From assembly GCA_949316235.1 (NCBI GenBank), contig OX438742.1:7100815-7164814 (forward strand): a stretch of 64,000 nucleotides of DNA. The letters are read 5' to 3'. The notes beneath the pieces were generated by a model, which saw only the letters and a list, made by a program, of their open reading frames with translations, was not told the origin of the DNA and made no database searches. Source of the stretch: Oegoconia quadripuncta. Lineage: Eukaryota; Arthropoda; Insecta; Lepidoptera; Autostichidae. The stretch's first letter is position 1, and each line of letters starts with the position of its first letter. Both the position numbers and the translations under genes were made by a program. Positions 9,906 to 20,689 of the stretch are shown in pieces.

Positions 9906-10873
9906 GTTTGAACCGACTACACGAAAATATATTTATTCCAAATTAAAATTTTGATTCATTGAATTGTGATCTACACATGATAACTATTTACTTCAGACTA
10001 ACCCTGTAGTATTTAAAAAAAGTGCATGAAAGTTAATAAAATTATACCCGTTGTGATTCATTATCATGTTGGAATATGACTTTTATTCCAAGAAAAATTT
10101 CATCGGAATTTTAAGAGCAGTAAGCGTAGGTATTTACTGAAATCGCGTGCTGCATTTTTGATCACATCGTCATTTCTGAAGTTGATTCTGAAGGCTTATT
10201 ACCCGACTACGGGAAAGGGTTATGGTTTCCAGTGGCTATGACAATAATGTTACTGGTCATTTGGGGCAGCGCCGTGGAATCCGATGCGATTTGTGCCTGA
10301 AAGCTTACAGGTGGAATTGTAGTCAACAAAATACGCGTAAAACCTATACTTTAGGGACTATGAATTCTATATTAGAGCTTTTTTTTAGCACAAAATAGAT
10401 AAGTTGTTGTTTTCTGTGTATACAATAAAGTGTTAAATAAATAAAATAAATAAAAATAAGTACAAACATAGATTACATATTATATTAATATGGATCAATA
10501 ATGTTTATTTTAAATATACACGACTAATATTTCTTGGAGTTTTCTACGAATCACTTTAGGAGAGAGTCGCCGGCAAGGCGTCGGGAGACGTTGATCTTTG
10601 ACCCTGTATTTGAGAACAAAACAATCGGTTGAAAATATACCTGGGGGATTACAATAGGTATTCGTAGGCTACGGATTTATTATTAGCTTCGACTGTCATC
10701 ATTTGAGGACAACCGAGACTGTTCACCTTTACCTCCATAGAACGGATACTAGAACGGTTAGGTACTCTTGCCAAAACACTACTAGTGTTCACTGATAAGG
10801 ACTGACCAGGCTGAGACGTTGTCGCATTAATGCTCGGTACAACCTCCTTTAAAAAAATGTACATTTCTATTAG
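9906..10873. other. No gene seen
   Basis: AT-rich. A possible retroposed 3' end is seen at 10420-10460 (AATAAAGTGTTAAATAAATAAAA). The 75-codon minus frame at 10649-10876 is unrecognised. Confidence 0.35.
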
Positions 10874-11182
10874 CAAGCTCCCTTTGATTATTACACAACA
10901 TCAATCCTTGTCGATCTTTAAGTTCATTATCCGCCACTCATACAGTCATACACACGAATAAAACACCCTACAGTATCGCTTCTCAACCTGGATTTGATCG
11001 GCTATAATGTGTTATCGCTGTCTGTTACCTATCTTATCTATATCAACGAGTAAAGAAAATTGCGTTTCTTTTTCGATAGGTATAAGTTCGGGTAGTGGTA
11101 TTCCTCTATGGTATAAGGTTTATTTGGAGTTTTAATTTTTAAACTTATAAATACAACTTTTATAATAATCAAAGGGAGCTTG
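10874..11182. mobile_element. 309-bp TIR element (MITE)
   Basis: Starts CAAGCTCCCTTTGATTATTA and ends with its exact reverse complement, giving 20-bp perfect terminal inverted repeats. The interior has no coding frame. No target duplication is obvious, so the superfamily is open. Confidence 0.75.
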
Positions 11183-11302
11183 GTTATTTCATCATAATAC
11201 TAAACCAGTTTAGGTGTTTGATCAAAATCCAGAGTTTGATTAGAATTATGATTAAATGGAGTCTTCCTTTTTCACTGTAGAAGCTATCCTAATAGTCTTT
11301 TA

Positions 11303-11707
11303 TCACATTTTTACATACATACATGCCTGTTTTCCGCAGGGGTAGCCAGAGACCACCGACTTCCACTCGTTACGATCCTGACACACTTCTTTTGATTCCT
11401 TCAGGCTCATAAGGTTGTTCATATACGCTCGTCGGTTTATGGTACTCTTCACTTGGCCTTCCTTTAAGACGTCTCCGATTTGATCACGGTACGTTTGCCG
11501 TGGTCTTCTCCTACCAAAACTACCATCCACATTCGCTTCGTATATCTCTTTCGTAAGTCTTCTTTCATTCATCCTCTCCATAGGTGCAAACCATCTCAGC
11601 ATACCTTTTTCAATCTTTGTCACTACGTCTTCTTTCATATTTTGTTTTAGTGATAAATCAGCCACACCATGAACCCTATGACACGAGATAAAATGGCACA
11701 GTCTCAA
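11303..11707 (-). pseudogene. LINE RT C-terminal tail, long open fragment
   Basis: Minus-strand frame of 134 codons with motifs VVTKIEKGMLRWFAPMERMN, ERRLTKEIYEANVDGSFGR, RRPRQTYRDQIGDVLKEGQV, CQDRNEWKSVVSGYPCGKQA. This is the post-RT tail of an RTE-like insect LINE ('KGMLRWFGHVERM...RLTKxIYxANV.G..GRGRPR...'). It lacks the RT core, so it is a 5'-truncated copy. A small piece of a related tail is at 27.2 kb. Confidence 0.8.
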
Positions 11708-11924
11708 TGTCTAAAAAGGCCCGTGCTTCTTTAAGAAATATATAAATCTCTATTTACCACGAAATCAATAAAACTTAAAGTGCAACACAAAATATCAAAG
11801 TAATCTTGTTCGGCAAAGAAAACTGGCTGAGCAAATCATAACCTACACTTCTCTTGACTTCGGGGATTCAGTGATGTTAAGAATTATTAAATAAATCACC
11901 GTCCTAATAGTTAATTTACTGAAA

Positions 11925-12640
11925 TTAAATCTACACATAAAGTGCGGTGATGTCTGAAGTAAACCCGTGGTCGCATGCCGCCTTATTAACGATTATTAAT
12001 TATTATTGAAATCGGCAGGGCTAAGCTCACACTCGTCAAAATAATGATAATAAATAATAAACATCCTTAGACATACACACAGCGCCATCTAGTTCCACAG
12101 TAAGCAACTATAGGCTTGTATTGTGGAAAAAAGATGGTTGATATCCTACCTACATTAATACTTATTTTTTTGTAAATAAATACTTATTGTAAATGAAAAC
12201 ATCTATAACTCCGGTTCACATATCCGTACTCATCACACAAACATATGCCCTTAGTGGGATTCGCACCCGCAACCTTTTGGTATAGTGGTCAGAGTTGCTA
12301 TCCTATCCTGAGACATAGACACAGCGCCATCTAATTCCACAGTAAGCAACAGGCTTGTGTTGTGGAAACCAGATGGTTGATATCCTACCTACATTAATAC
12401 TTATTTTTTTGTGAATAAATACTTATTGTAAATGAAAACATCCATAACTCGGGTACACATGTCCGTATTCGTCACACAAACATATGCCAGTTGTCAGAGT
12501 TGCTAACCACTACACCAAACAGGTCGTCAAAATATAACAGTCTTTCTTCTGTTGGTACGTATGCTAAAGCAAACATACTTTTCACTTCATTAGCAATTTT
12601 ATTTCCCCTTCCTGTAGGCAATAAGGCCTAAATGAAAGTT
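11925..12640 (-). repeat. Composite unit copy B with tandem SINE-1
   Basis: Reverse-complement partner of 6018-6498. It carries two SINE-1 bodies in tandem (about 12060-12300 and 12305-12535), both minus orientation, flanked by the same 5' and 3' unit sequence. The inner SINE has an intact B-box-like element (reverse of GGGTGCGAATCCCAC); the other is deleted across that part. Confidence 0.8.
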
Positions 12641-13255
12641 ACAGCCTTTCAAAGTTACTCAATCTTGTAGTAAACTGACAAAAAAAATGTTTTCTTTTTT
12701 CGAGTAACCATAATTACCATCTAATAATAATTTTCTATTAGCTCGTAAACTTTTATAAACGATTTATAGTGAGGGGTTACAAATTTTATTACTATACATT
12801 CATAATACTAAAAAGTTTGAGAAACAATGCCCTACAAGATCGACAAATGGTCTACCGAACTGTAAACCAGCACAATCGATAGACATTTGCCATTATTTCA
12901 CTAAATTCCACTCAAACTCGAACTTTAAGTCCATAACCATAAAGATAAGCTCGTATTATTGAGCTCTAAAAGCAAGGACAGGGTAACTAGTCGCAATGTA
13001 AATAAATTTAGGGGAGTATAATCGATAATGTTTATATCCCTTCACAGATGGAAAGGCAAGGGCGGGAGGGGATCAAACATTAATCTGTTGTTTGCTTGAA
13101 TTAATTTTTGCTTTGACTTAATGAATAATAATAATTATTAATAATTACCCCATTTTTTCGTAGGGGCAGAATTAGAAAAATGAAATGATACGTTCGCAAG
13201 ATGAAGTGGCCACATTTGTCGAAGAACCGATTGGAGAAAAAGTAATATGGGACGC
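12641..13255. other. No gene seen
   Basis: AT-rich sequence without a recognised repeat or gene. Confidence 0.35.
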
Positions 13256-13259
13256 TCAC

Positions 13260-13440
13260 CTTTTTTTAAGCACAACGGGTTATCACTGTCAATACATCTG
13301 ATGTAAGGTTAAGATGAGACCGACGGTGGAAGCGTGCTGACATGGAAGCCTCATCTTATTTGGGGGGGGGGGGGGGGGGCCTGGTTGGTTATCTTATCTC
13401 CGACAACTGGAATACAACAATGTTGTTAGACGACAGACTT
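13260..13440 (-). mobile_element. SINE-4 fragment with an 18-base G run
   Basis: 'ttttttaagcacaacgggtt', 'atctgatgtaaggttaagatgag', 'ggtggaagcgt' and 'ttatctccgacaactgg' follow the SINE-4 order. Where other copies have 'ccccaacacatttgggggactgg', this one has TT followed by 18 G (13362-13379). Confidence 0.7.
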
Positions 13441-14690
13441 TGAAAGATACCATTAATACCATTTATTTTCCACACACACAATATTAAAGAAGGCTCGTAC
13501 TAATAACTATCCCAAGACTGAGAAAAACTTATAGAATGATACTTGAGATTATTTTATTTCTTCCGTCTAATCTGAATTTGAACAGTATCAAATATATAAT
13601 ATATTATTGAGAGTGAGACTCGATCTCAATCCTGAGACTGTGTGTTACGACCTGTTTGGTGTAGCCAACTCGCAGAATCAAAACCCACACGATGGTGAAA
13701 AGCGTGCTTTGAAGTATAGGGTTTCACACTGTAGAATTCAGAGCGGCGCGAATGGAGGCGATGTTAAACTGATTCCCGTTATATGTTGTTATGTTACATA
13801 TGATATAGTTATGTGTTAACATTTATACACTCACATTTACGCTGACGCAGAGCTGTTTTCATACAAAAAAACTATCGCCGCGGTGGCAGCGGTTATACGG
13901 CAACAGGGTTATTTACACGATAAGCATTGACAAATAGATAAGCAGTCTCGGACCCATCTAAGTAAGCCCTCATCCCTAACACAACTGTCAGCTATGTCAC
14001 TCCAATAAACAATATCTCCTTCAAACCCCCTCACACGACCAATAAAATAAACGGCATTACGTCACACTTCATTATGAACAAATCATAAGCCAATCCCGCG
14101 AAAAAGCTGTAAACTACCTGGCAATCAAAAGTTTCCAAACCGAACGAGATCAAAGCGCGCAAAACCATTCAAATCCGCCTAAGTACATTATTATACCCGT
14201 GAAATGTCTACATCTGTTGGTTTTTTTGCTATTAGATATAAATAACATTGATCGGAATGGTCACCCCTCGATACCCAGCGTCCATTCGATTCCCATCTCT
14301 ACCATTCGAATTTAACACCTAATTTTACTTGGCACTTGTATATATCCTTGTTTCAGGGACTAGGCGCCCTTTGCTTGTTGTTTTAAGGTTGTTATTGACT
14401 AGCATCAGGTGGATTATAGTTGCCCAGCGGGTCAAGTCCTCTCTAATTCAATTTCTAGTTTTGCCCCTGATCTGATTAGTTTGGTGCACCGAATGGTGTT
14501 TCATTGTTACAGTTATACCCCCGCAGTGGTGACTTTTTTATTTAAAATGGGTTATTTTCGATGTGATTGATCGGATTTGCGAAGTTTTTGAGAGTGCAGG
14601 GATTTTGTGTGGGCTGTATAAGTCTTTCGCAGGCTGGATTTCCGCAACTTGACGTTGTTTTGCACCTATTTTGCATGGTGCAAAACTACA
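13441..14690. other. No gene seen
   Basis: Mixed composition. The 70-codon frame at 13607-13819 is unrecognised. 14000-14200 is less AT-rich but shows no coding signature. Confidence 0.35.
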
Positions 14691-14696
14691 CGTTTA

Positions 14697-15081
14697 AGTG
14701 TTGCTTACTCTACTCTTGCCAACCCAAATCCTCCAAGAAGCCTAGCAGAAGATTTCTGAAAGGGACTGCGGTATCCCAAGGCGTCTGACCTGTATACTGC
14801 CACACTGCCACACCTGGACATACTAAGATGACGTGGGCGGCTGTTTCTTCTGCCTCCATGCACGCTCTGTGCTGGGGGCTATCTGTCTGGGCATATATAG
14901 GTATATTTAAAGCCATAATAAGTGAAATAGAAGGTTTACGTAAAAGTTTTCCCTGTACAGGACTAATTGGCAGAGGGAAAGGATGACTAGGGTAGAGTCG
15001 AGGATGAGTCAGCATGAGTCTCCATCGTGTCGGTTTTCTTGTACTTGACAATATTGATAGAAATCTAGTGAATAGGGACAC
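14697..15081 (-). pseudogene. R1-clade LINE C-terminal fragment (zinc-knuckle region)
   Basis: Minus-strand frame with HRACMEAEETAAHVILVCPG and, near the end, LLGFLEDLGW. The CxxC...H...C spacing with 'EETAxHVILxCP' is the motif after the RT/RNase H part of R1-clade LINEs. The same family recurs on the + strand at 23110-23325, with the first cysteine kept there (CRACMEAEET) and replaced by His here. Confidence 0.75.
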
Positions 15082-15111
15082 TATATAGCTATATCGACGC
15101 TACATACGACA

Positions 15112-15262
15112 ACCGATTGGTGTAGTGGATAGTGACCCTGTCAGCGAAACCAACGGTTGCGGGTTCGAATCCCGCGGCGGGTAGATGTTTGTGTGATGAA
15201 TATAAACATTTATTCCCGGCTCATGAGTTGAGTGATGCATTATTATTTTAGAATGTTTATCC
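15112..15262 (+). mobile_element. SINE-2, tRNA-derived
   Basis: Head CCGATTGGTGTAGTGGATAG plus 'accaacggttgcgggttcgaatcccgcggcgggta', then 'atgtttgtgtgatgaata.aaacatttattcccg'. A- and B-box-like elements are clear; the head is not a functional tRNA. Confidence 0.8.
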
Positions 15263-15279
15263 ATTATCCGTCAAAGCGG

Positions 15280-15760
15280 CGGTGGCTCTGCGGGTAAGAC
15301 GCGGTCTCCCAATTTGGGAGATCCGGGTTCGATTTCCTTCCAAGCAGGCCATGTACCAATGACTTTTTAAATTTCATTTAATTTCTTATTTGCATTTATC
15401 CGACTGCTTTTAAACGGTGAAGGAAGACATCGTGAGGAAACCTGCAAACCTGAGAAATAAATATTAAGACATGTGAAGTCCCCAACCAGCATTGGGCCAG
15501 CGTGGTGGATGGCCTATACTCCCTCATTATACGAGGGAAGGCCTTTTTTTATGCACGACGGGTTCGTACATGACCTCAATCACACCTGATGTTAAGTGAA
15601 GGTGGAAGCGTACTGACCCGGAAACCCCTTTGGGGGACTGGCTATCTTATCTCTGACAACCGGAACACAATAATGCTATTAACATTGCTGCTTGGCGGCA
15701 GATTTAGATATGAAGGCCTATATCCCCGCAGTGGGATGTTTACGGGATGATGATGATCCG
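15280..15760 (+). mobile_element. SINE-3 interrupted by SINE-4
   Basis: SINE-3 head at 15280-15345 (ggtggctctgcgggtaagacgcggtctcccaatttgggagatccgggttcgatttcc), body to 15543, and last part 15712-15760 (ggcctatatccccgcagtgggatgtttacggg). Between them lies the SINE-4 insertion. Confidence 0.9.
15544..15711 (-). mobile_element. SINE-4 copy nested in SINE-3, with 7-bp target duplication
   Basis: The host sequence GAAGGCC is present at 15537-15543 and again at 15712-15718, directly flanking the insert. The insert begins with its poly(A) read as T7, followed by 'atgcacgacgggttcgtac' and the SINE-4 body, and lacks the tRNA-like head (5' truncated). The order of insertion is therefore certain. Confidence 0.92.
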
Positions 15761-15769
15761 TTATCTAGT

Positions 15770-15995
15770 TTTCAAACTAGATGCTTTGTGAGTTTGGGTC
15801 TGAAATATTTATATATTTATTGTTTAATTTATGACGAGTAACAAATAGCATGTCCTTGTACGTTTTATTGTACTTCAATTACAATTTCTGCGTCTAATGA
15901 AATGATGGTACATGCGTATACGTGGTATATGGTGTATACGGGGGTGTATGGTGCATGCGTATATGGTAGCGAGTAAGTGGTTGAATACTTAAAAG
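15770..15995. repeat. Cryptic GTATAC/GTGTAT-rich stretch
   Basis: 15910-15970 repeats 'catgcgtatacgtgg', 'tatggtgtatacggggg', 'tgtatggtgcatgcgtatatgg' imperfectly. No gene. Confidence 0.4.
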
Positions 15996-15999
15996 TGCT

Positions 16000-16098
16000 T
16001 CAATTTACAGCATGAATGCCAACCGTGCCAATGATCACTAAAATACCAACTATGACATTCATAATTGCCGAAGCTATCTTGATCTTGACGATCTCCAT
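16000..16098 (-). CDS. Candidate small ORF or first coding exon with a membrane segment
   Basis: On the minus strand an ATG in a strong context (GTCACCGCCATGG) starts MEIVKIKIASAIMNVIVGIL, then VIIGTVGIHAVN and stop. The last two thirds form one hydrophobic segment. Codons near the start favour C or G in third position (ATC GTC AAG ATC AAG), unlike the surrounding AT-rich DNA. A donor-like GCT|GTAAAT at 16009/16008 would give a 30-codon first exon encoding a signal peptide or anchor. No second exon was found to the left, where SINEs occupy the DNA. Family unknown; could be chance. Confidence 0.22.
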   Translation of the reverse strand: MEIVKIKIASAIMNVIVGILVIIGTVGIHAVN

Positions 16099-16484
16099 GG
16101 CGGTGACGAGGCGTAGTGGTTTTATACGACGCCTTTTCATACGCAGATTTTTCTATCGTCTCTCTATACAGTGTGTATACGCTGCGTACGCAATACACTT
16201 TGGTCTGTAAGGTGAGGTGGTCCTAGACATTTGCGAAAGCCCTTTTTCATCCTCCCTGTCCATTGTGACGACAATAAAGCCTCTACCTCTATGATTACAG
16301 AGCGCGCACCGAGAAAATAAATGAGTATATTATAGACCAAGCAAACAATGTTACCCATACCCATATACCCATTCATCACAATACTGTGGTTCTCGATTCT
16401 ATGTATGCTTGTGTTTTTTTTCTTTTTTGTGATGAATAAATACCTTTTATTTATTTATTTATTTAATGTAAAAGTGTAAATATT

Positions 16485-16690
16485 GTCGGAAGGGCTTAAT
16501 CGATTTTCATCAAGATTTTAACCTAAAATATAAAAAATTTAAAATAGCTTTTTAGCCTTTAATCTTTAATATAAAAAGAACATCACTCGAATCGGACCAC
16601 TCGTTATCGAAATACGTCCTGACAAAGACACACACGTACACACACATCGCCGTTAAATAAACACTCGTCGCTTTTAGATGGTTGTTAAGA
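16485..16690 (+). repeat. Dispersed repeat with 'cgattttcatcaa'
   Basis: Same family as 6905-7075: 'gggcttaatcgattttcatcaa', 'cactcgaatcggacca', 'atacgtcctgacaaagacacaca'. Confidence 0.55.
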
Positions 16691-17435
16691 AACCAAAGCG
16701 CTATCAGCGTCTGTCTGATTGTGTGCTCAGTTATTCTAAACTACTGGACGGATTTTAACATTTAGAATTTCTCTAACATTTAATCAACATCTAACATTTA
16801 GAGAGTTTATTCCGGAAGGTTTATATGTAGATAATTTCATGCCATATTTATAGAAAGTAACTGCATCCGTGCAAAGCCGATGCGGATCGCTAGTTATTTA
16901 TGCTAAACGTTACCTACGAAGTGGGAGACAAATCTTTACCTGTAAACATTCGTCTTGTTTAGATGACAGTTCTCTTTTAAACAACTATTTTTGTTATACA
17001 TAATAGATATCATAAAATATATCTATAATAGATAAAACCTTAGAGAGATAGATAAAGCCTTTGTTTCCACAGGCACACATATAGAGTTTTGAGAGATAGG
17101 GACATCGCAATGACTTAAATCAGGTTAATTATGACTGTCACGTTACCATCGCTCTTATCGTCAAAAATATTTTGGTCTCTCTATTCTCTCTTAAGTGATA
17201 TCTCTATACAAATTGACACACAGATAAGGTAACACATCAACAATAATAACACTAACGCATGTGTGTGCTGCAGCAGTACAAATAGCTGAGTGTATTAGAT
17301 TGCTCATTGAGCTAAACACTGATTTTCAGCTGTCCCTTAAGGAGCAGAGCAACTTGGAACCTAAACCAGAGGAAGCAGTAAGTAATAAGTAAATAGCAAC
17401 TTTCAGACTCTTGAAATAGTGTTTGATGAGTGATA
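16691..17435. other. No gene seen
   Basis: AT-rich sequence with no conserved coding frame. Confidence 0.35.
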
Positions 17436-17439
17436 GTAG

Positions 17440-17489
17440 GTGTGAGTGAATATAAAGACACGTAGTGTCTCTTTATATTCACTCGCACG
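17440..17489. repeat. Hairpin with about 22-bp arms
   Basis: GTGAGTGAATATAAAGACAC pairs with GTGTCTCTTTATATTCACTC around a GTA loop, with one bulged base. The arms are too short and the loop too small for an ordinary microRNA precursor; more likely the remnant of an inverted repeat. Confidence 0.8.
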
Positions 17490-17640
17490 TAGTATAATCT
17501 AAAAGACGTCCACTGCTTGACAAAAGCCTCCCCCAAAGATCTCTACAACGATCGGTCCTGTGCTGCCCGCATCCAGTGTCTTCCCGCGATCTTTACCAAA
17601 TCGTCGGTCCACGCTGCGTCTTTCGGTTTTCGCTCCAATG
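17490..17640 (-). pseudogene. LINE RT C-terminal tail
   Basis: Minus strand reads AAWTDDLVKIAGRHWMRAAQ, DRS, then in the same alignment RSLGEAFVKQWTSFRLYY. This is the 'RWTDDLVKxAGxxWMRxAQDRxxWRSLGEAYVQQWTSF' tail of insect LINEs. One stop or frameshift occurs between the two parts. A sister copy lies at 56500-56770. Confidence 0.75.
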
Positions 17641-17719
17641 GGCTTCACCATAACAAATGGCAATTTGAGATTAACAGTCTCAATTTCCAATTGGGCTTCA
17701 CTTAAAATCAGCAACCAAG

Positions 17720-18595
17720 GAAACGCAATCTAACGTAAACGATAACAAAGTTTACAAGATCACTTACACAGAATTATAAAATTAAATTACCGCAGTGGCA
17801 AGAAAGATTGGGGGGTCCCCCTCGGTTGCACCATGTAATCGGCATCCTATGGTCTCTATAAAATCACATTAGGGCCACTGTGCCCGCCTCAGGGGCCAAG
17901 TGCCAAAGATGCATAGAAATGCTAATATGCTGGAAGGCGCACTTTTATGTGGTGGAACCCTGTTTGGATTTTGACACACTTGTTTATTATAAAAATTTGA
18001 GATTGCCTCAGTCTCAGGACGCGAAGTTGCTTGGTTGTGAAAACAGAGAAATCGAATACAATTCTTATATTACAATGCATAACTATTAGTAGGTACAATT
18101 CTTATTGTATTGATACAATTCACGTCAAAAATATGATGAATACTGTTTAGAAAATGACAAATTATATACGAATTAGTAATCATAACAAAGGAAATATTAT
18201 ATTGTGAAATCATGTAAAATTCAATATCACAGTAGGCTTATAACGTAACACTTCAGATTCATAAATCTTTGTTATCTTAAATTTTTGTCCATTGAACTTG
18301 AAATTCGGTTATTTTGTTTTTGTTTGCGAAAAAAATTGACAAGCATACTGATATTAATATGTAAACCGTAGGTAATATCTTCTTTATTAAGTATTTATAA
18401 TTCAGTAAAAAAATATTATTTATTTATTTACTCTTAAACTATTTACGGGTTAGTTAGTTATCAGTATCGGTAGAATCGATTTAAAAAGTATAATTACGTA
18501 GGGACATTTGTGCTGTTTATTAGGCCCATACTATGACTTATTTATCATCTAAATATTTTTAAAATAAATCAAATATTACAAATTGGTATTACACA
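17720..18595. other. No gene seen
   Basis: AT-rich. The 69-codon frame at 17880-18089 is unrecognised. Confidence 0.35.
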
Positions 18596-18635
18596 TTATG
18601 GAGCACTCATATCGCAGTCACACTTTTCGTTTTCG

Positions 18636-18690
18636 ATTCGCGAGGTTAAGCAGTGTCTGGCGCCATATATGAGTGACCACTAGTGGCAAT
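18636..18690 (+). repeat. 5S rRNA-like fragment
   Basis: 'cgaggttaagcagtgtctggcgc' and 'gagtgaccac' resemble the internal control region of 5S rRNA (TTAAGCAGCGTCGGGC ... GGGTGACC). The rest of a 5S gene is missing, so it is either the head of a 5S-derived SINE or a 5S pseudogene fragment. Match by eye only. Confidence 0.35.
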
Positions 18691-18779
18691 TTAATACGAG
18701 TGCTTCCGTGTTTCAGAGGATACGTTAATAATCGATCCCGGTACCTATTAATTAAAGGCAGTCGTTAAGAAAAGTCGAT

Positions 18780-18935
18780 GGACTACCAGGGCGGCTTAAA
18801 AACACTGAGTGATACGTGGTCACCAGTCTGGCACAAATCCACCAATCCCCATTGGGGCCGCGTAGTGAATTCAGGCTCATATCCTCTCCCAGTGAGATGA
18901 GGATATGCCCCAACAGTGCGGACGTGTAAGGCTGC
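18780..18935 (-). repeat. Dispersed repeat with 'cacaaatccaccaatccccattggggccgcg'
   Basis: Ends with 'gaggatatgccccaacagtgcggacgtgtaaggctg', which resembles the 'cccagcagtgggacgta' tail of lepidopteran retroposons. No longer reading frame is kept. Confidence 0.4.
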
Positions 18936-18939
18936 TAAT

Positions 18940-19890
18940 TTAAAATTCTTATAAACTTGTAACATTCTGGTTATAAAATTTATTAGTAAGTGTACATATG
19001 TAATTATCTGACTTAAAAATACTGCCAAAACTCGAATCCGACCAAGATATCCATGCCACATCCAGTCACGGTACATCTGTGTAATCCACCTTACGCTCAC
19101 GTTTTTGTAGATTAAAAATGTAATTAATTTTTTATTGCGTATTCTATTGCGCAGTGCAAATGTTGTTTTTATTTTCGGCTCGCAAACTAGCCCGGGGCGG
19201 ACTCCAAGTTTAGTATAGCAAGTTTACTCAGCCCCATGGGTTGTGATTAGTTCGGATTGGTGTCCGCTTTGGGTTGATGGAATCAATTTTATGGGTATGT
19301 GACTGGTCCTATTTACAGTGAGATATGATAAATGACCAAGAACCATATGTCACCTTATCGAGACATTGTCAACCTCATAAGCGCCATCGATCTATTGTCA
19401 TCCCCCTGATAGAGAAGTAGATAATGGTTCTAAAACTGGTGATTATACTAGCTCTTCAATCGGCAGACTTTTGATATATTAGATTTTTGATTAATGTGAG
19501 AGATTTTTCAAAACTAGCTTTAGCCTAATTTAGCCTTTTCCAAAATCGAGCTCTTGACTCCTTCGTACACTTTGTTCAGTTTTGAAATGATAAATTCTAC
19601 TGCTATGCTATAACCACAATATACTGCAATGTTAACCTACCTGACCTGTGACCAGCTGGACTAGGGAAAAGCCTGTCATAATTTGACAAAGCTTATTTTC
19701 CGAAACATACAATTGTTTTACTAAACAAATTAAATTACCCTGCCTCTTCAGTGAATATAATGACTACGTATTTGTGTGTGAATAATTAATAAAAATGCAC
19801 AATATGCATTGATGAATTTCAGATAAGTGTGAATTTATTTTGCGTTCTATTTCATATGTTATTCCGGCAGAAAATATAGTGACAGATGCA
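18940..19890. other. No gene seen
   Basis: The minus-strand 105-codon frame 18783-19100 overlaps the repeat and has no domain. The remainder is AT-rich. Confidence 0.35.
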
Positions 19891-19899
19891 AGTGTTTAT

Positions 19900-20135
19900 A
19901 TCGACGACCTGTTTGGTGTAGTGGTTAGAAACTCTGACCACTATACCAAAAGGTCCCGCGTTCGAATCCCGCTAGGGGCATATCTTTGTATGATGAATAC
20001 AGATATGTGGTATTTATTTACAAAACAAAAAAAAATGTATTTATGTAGTATATCAACCATCTGTTATCCACAACACAAGCCTGTGGAACTAGATGGAATT
20101 GTGTGCGTGTCCAAGGATATTTATTTATTATTATA
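19900..20135 (+). mobile_element. SINE-1 copy
   Basis: Head 'gacgacctgtttggtgtagtggttagaaactctgaccactataccaaaaggtcccgcgttcgaatcccgctaggggcata', shortened body, then 'gtatatcaaccatctgttatccacaacacaagcc' and 'tggaactagatgg'. Confidence 0.8.
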
Positions 20136-20685
20136 ATAATTATATCAATATGTACCACTGATGACTTATGGCACTTCAGTCGTGGCCTCTACAGGCTTCA
20201 TGAAAGTCTATAGGAGAGGACTTTGTTCAGCAATCGAAATCCTGCAGTTGATATGATGATGATAACATGAAATATTCTTTTTTAGATACATAAAACATTT
20301 TTTCACTGCACAGTACATACAACACACAAACAATAAACACTACGTATTTAACACAAAGAATGAATAAATAAAAACCTAATTCATTGATGTACACCAAGCA
20401 AGATTTACTTGGCGATGTTCTGTACCTACTGTGCACTGAAAGGACTCTGACTCAGCATAATGCTGCAACAGAGGCCCATACCACAGGGCCGTATACGAAA
20501 AAACAACATTTCTGTGGCAAAATCAATTGTGGCAATTATTACAGGAAGTATCCAAGTAAAAACATAAATGTTTTTGTAGAGTGATCCTTGTACTTCTATG
20601 GTATTAATATCCATAGTAATAGGCTTTCCGAGAATTACAGAGATTTTTTTTTAATTTATATCGTATAAGGCGAGTAAGGGATTTC
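20136..20685. other. No gene seen; possible LINE 3' end at 20195-20270
   Basis: 'atgaaagtctataggagaggactttgttcagcaatc...gatatgatgatgat' resembles the 'cagcagtgga...gatgatgatga' end of LINE tails. Confidence 0.35.
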
Positions 20686-20689
20686 GGCC

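Noticed and set aside
15112..15345. tRNA genes (also at 6.1, 8.1, 19.9 and 36.1 kb)
   Set aside because: A- and B-box-like elements are present, but acceptor and anticodon stems do not pair and each is joined to a repeated SINE body.
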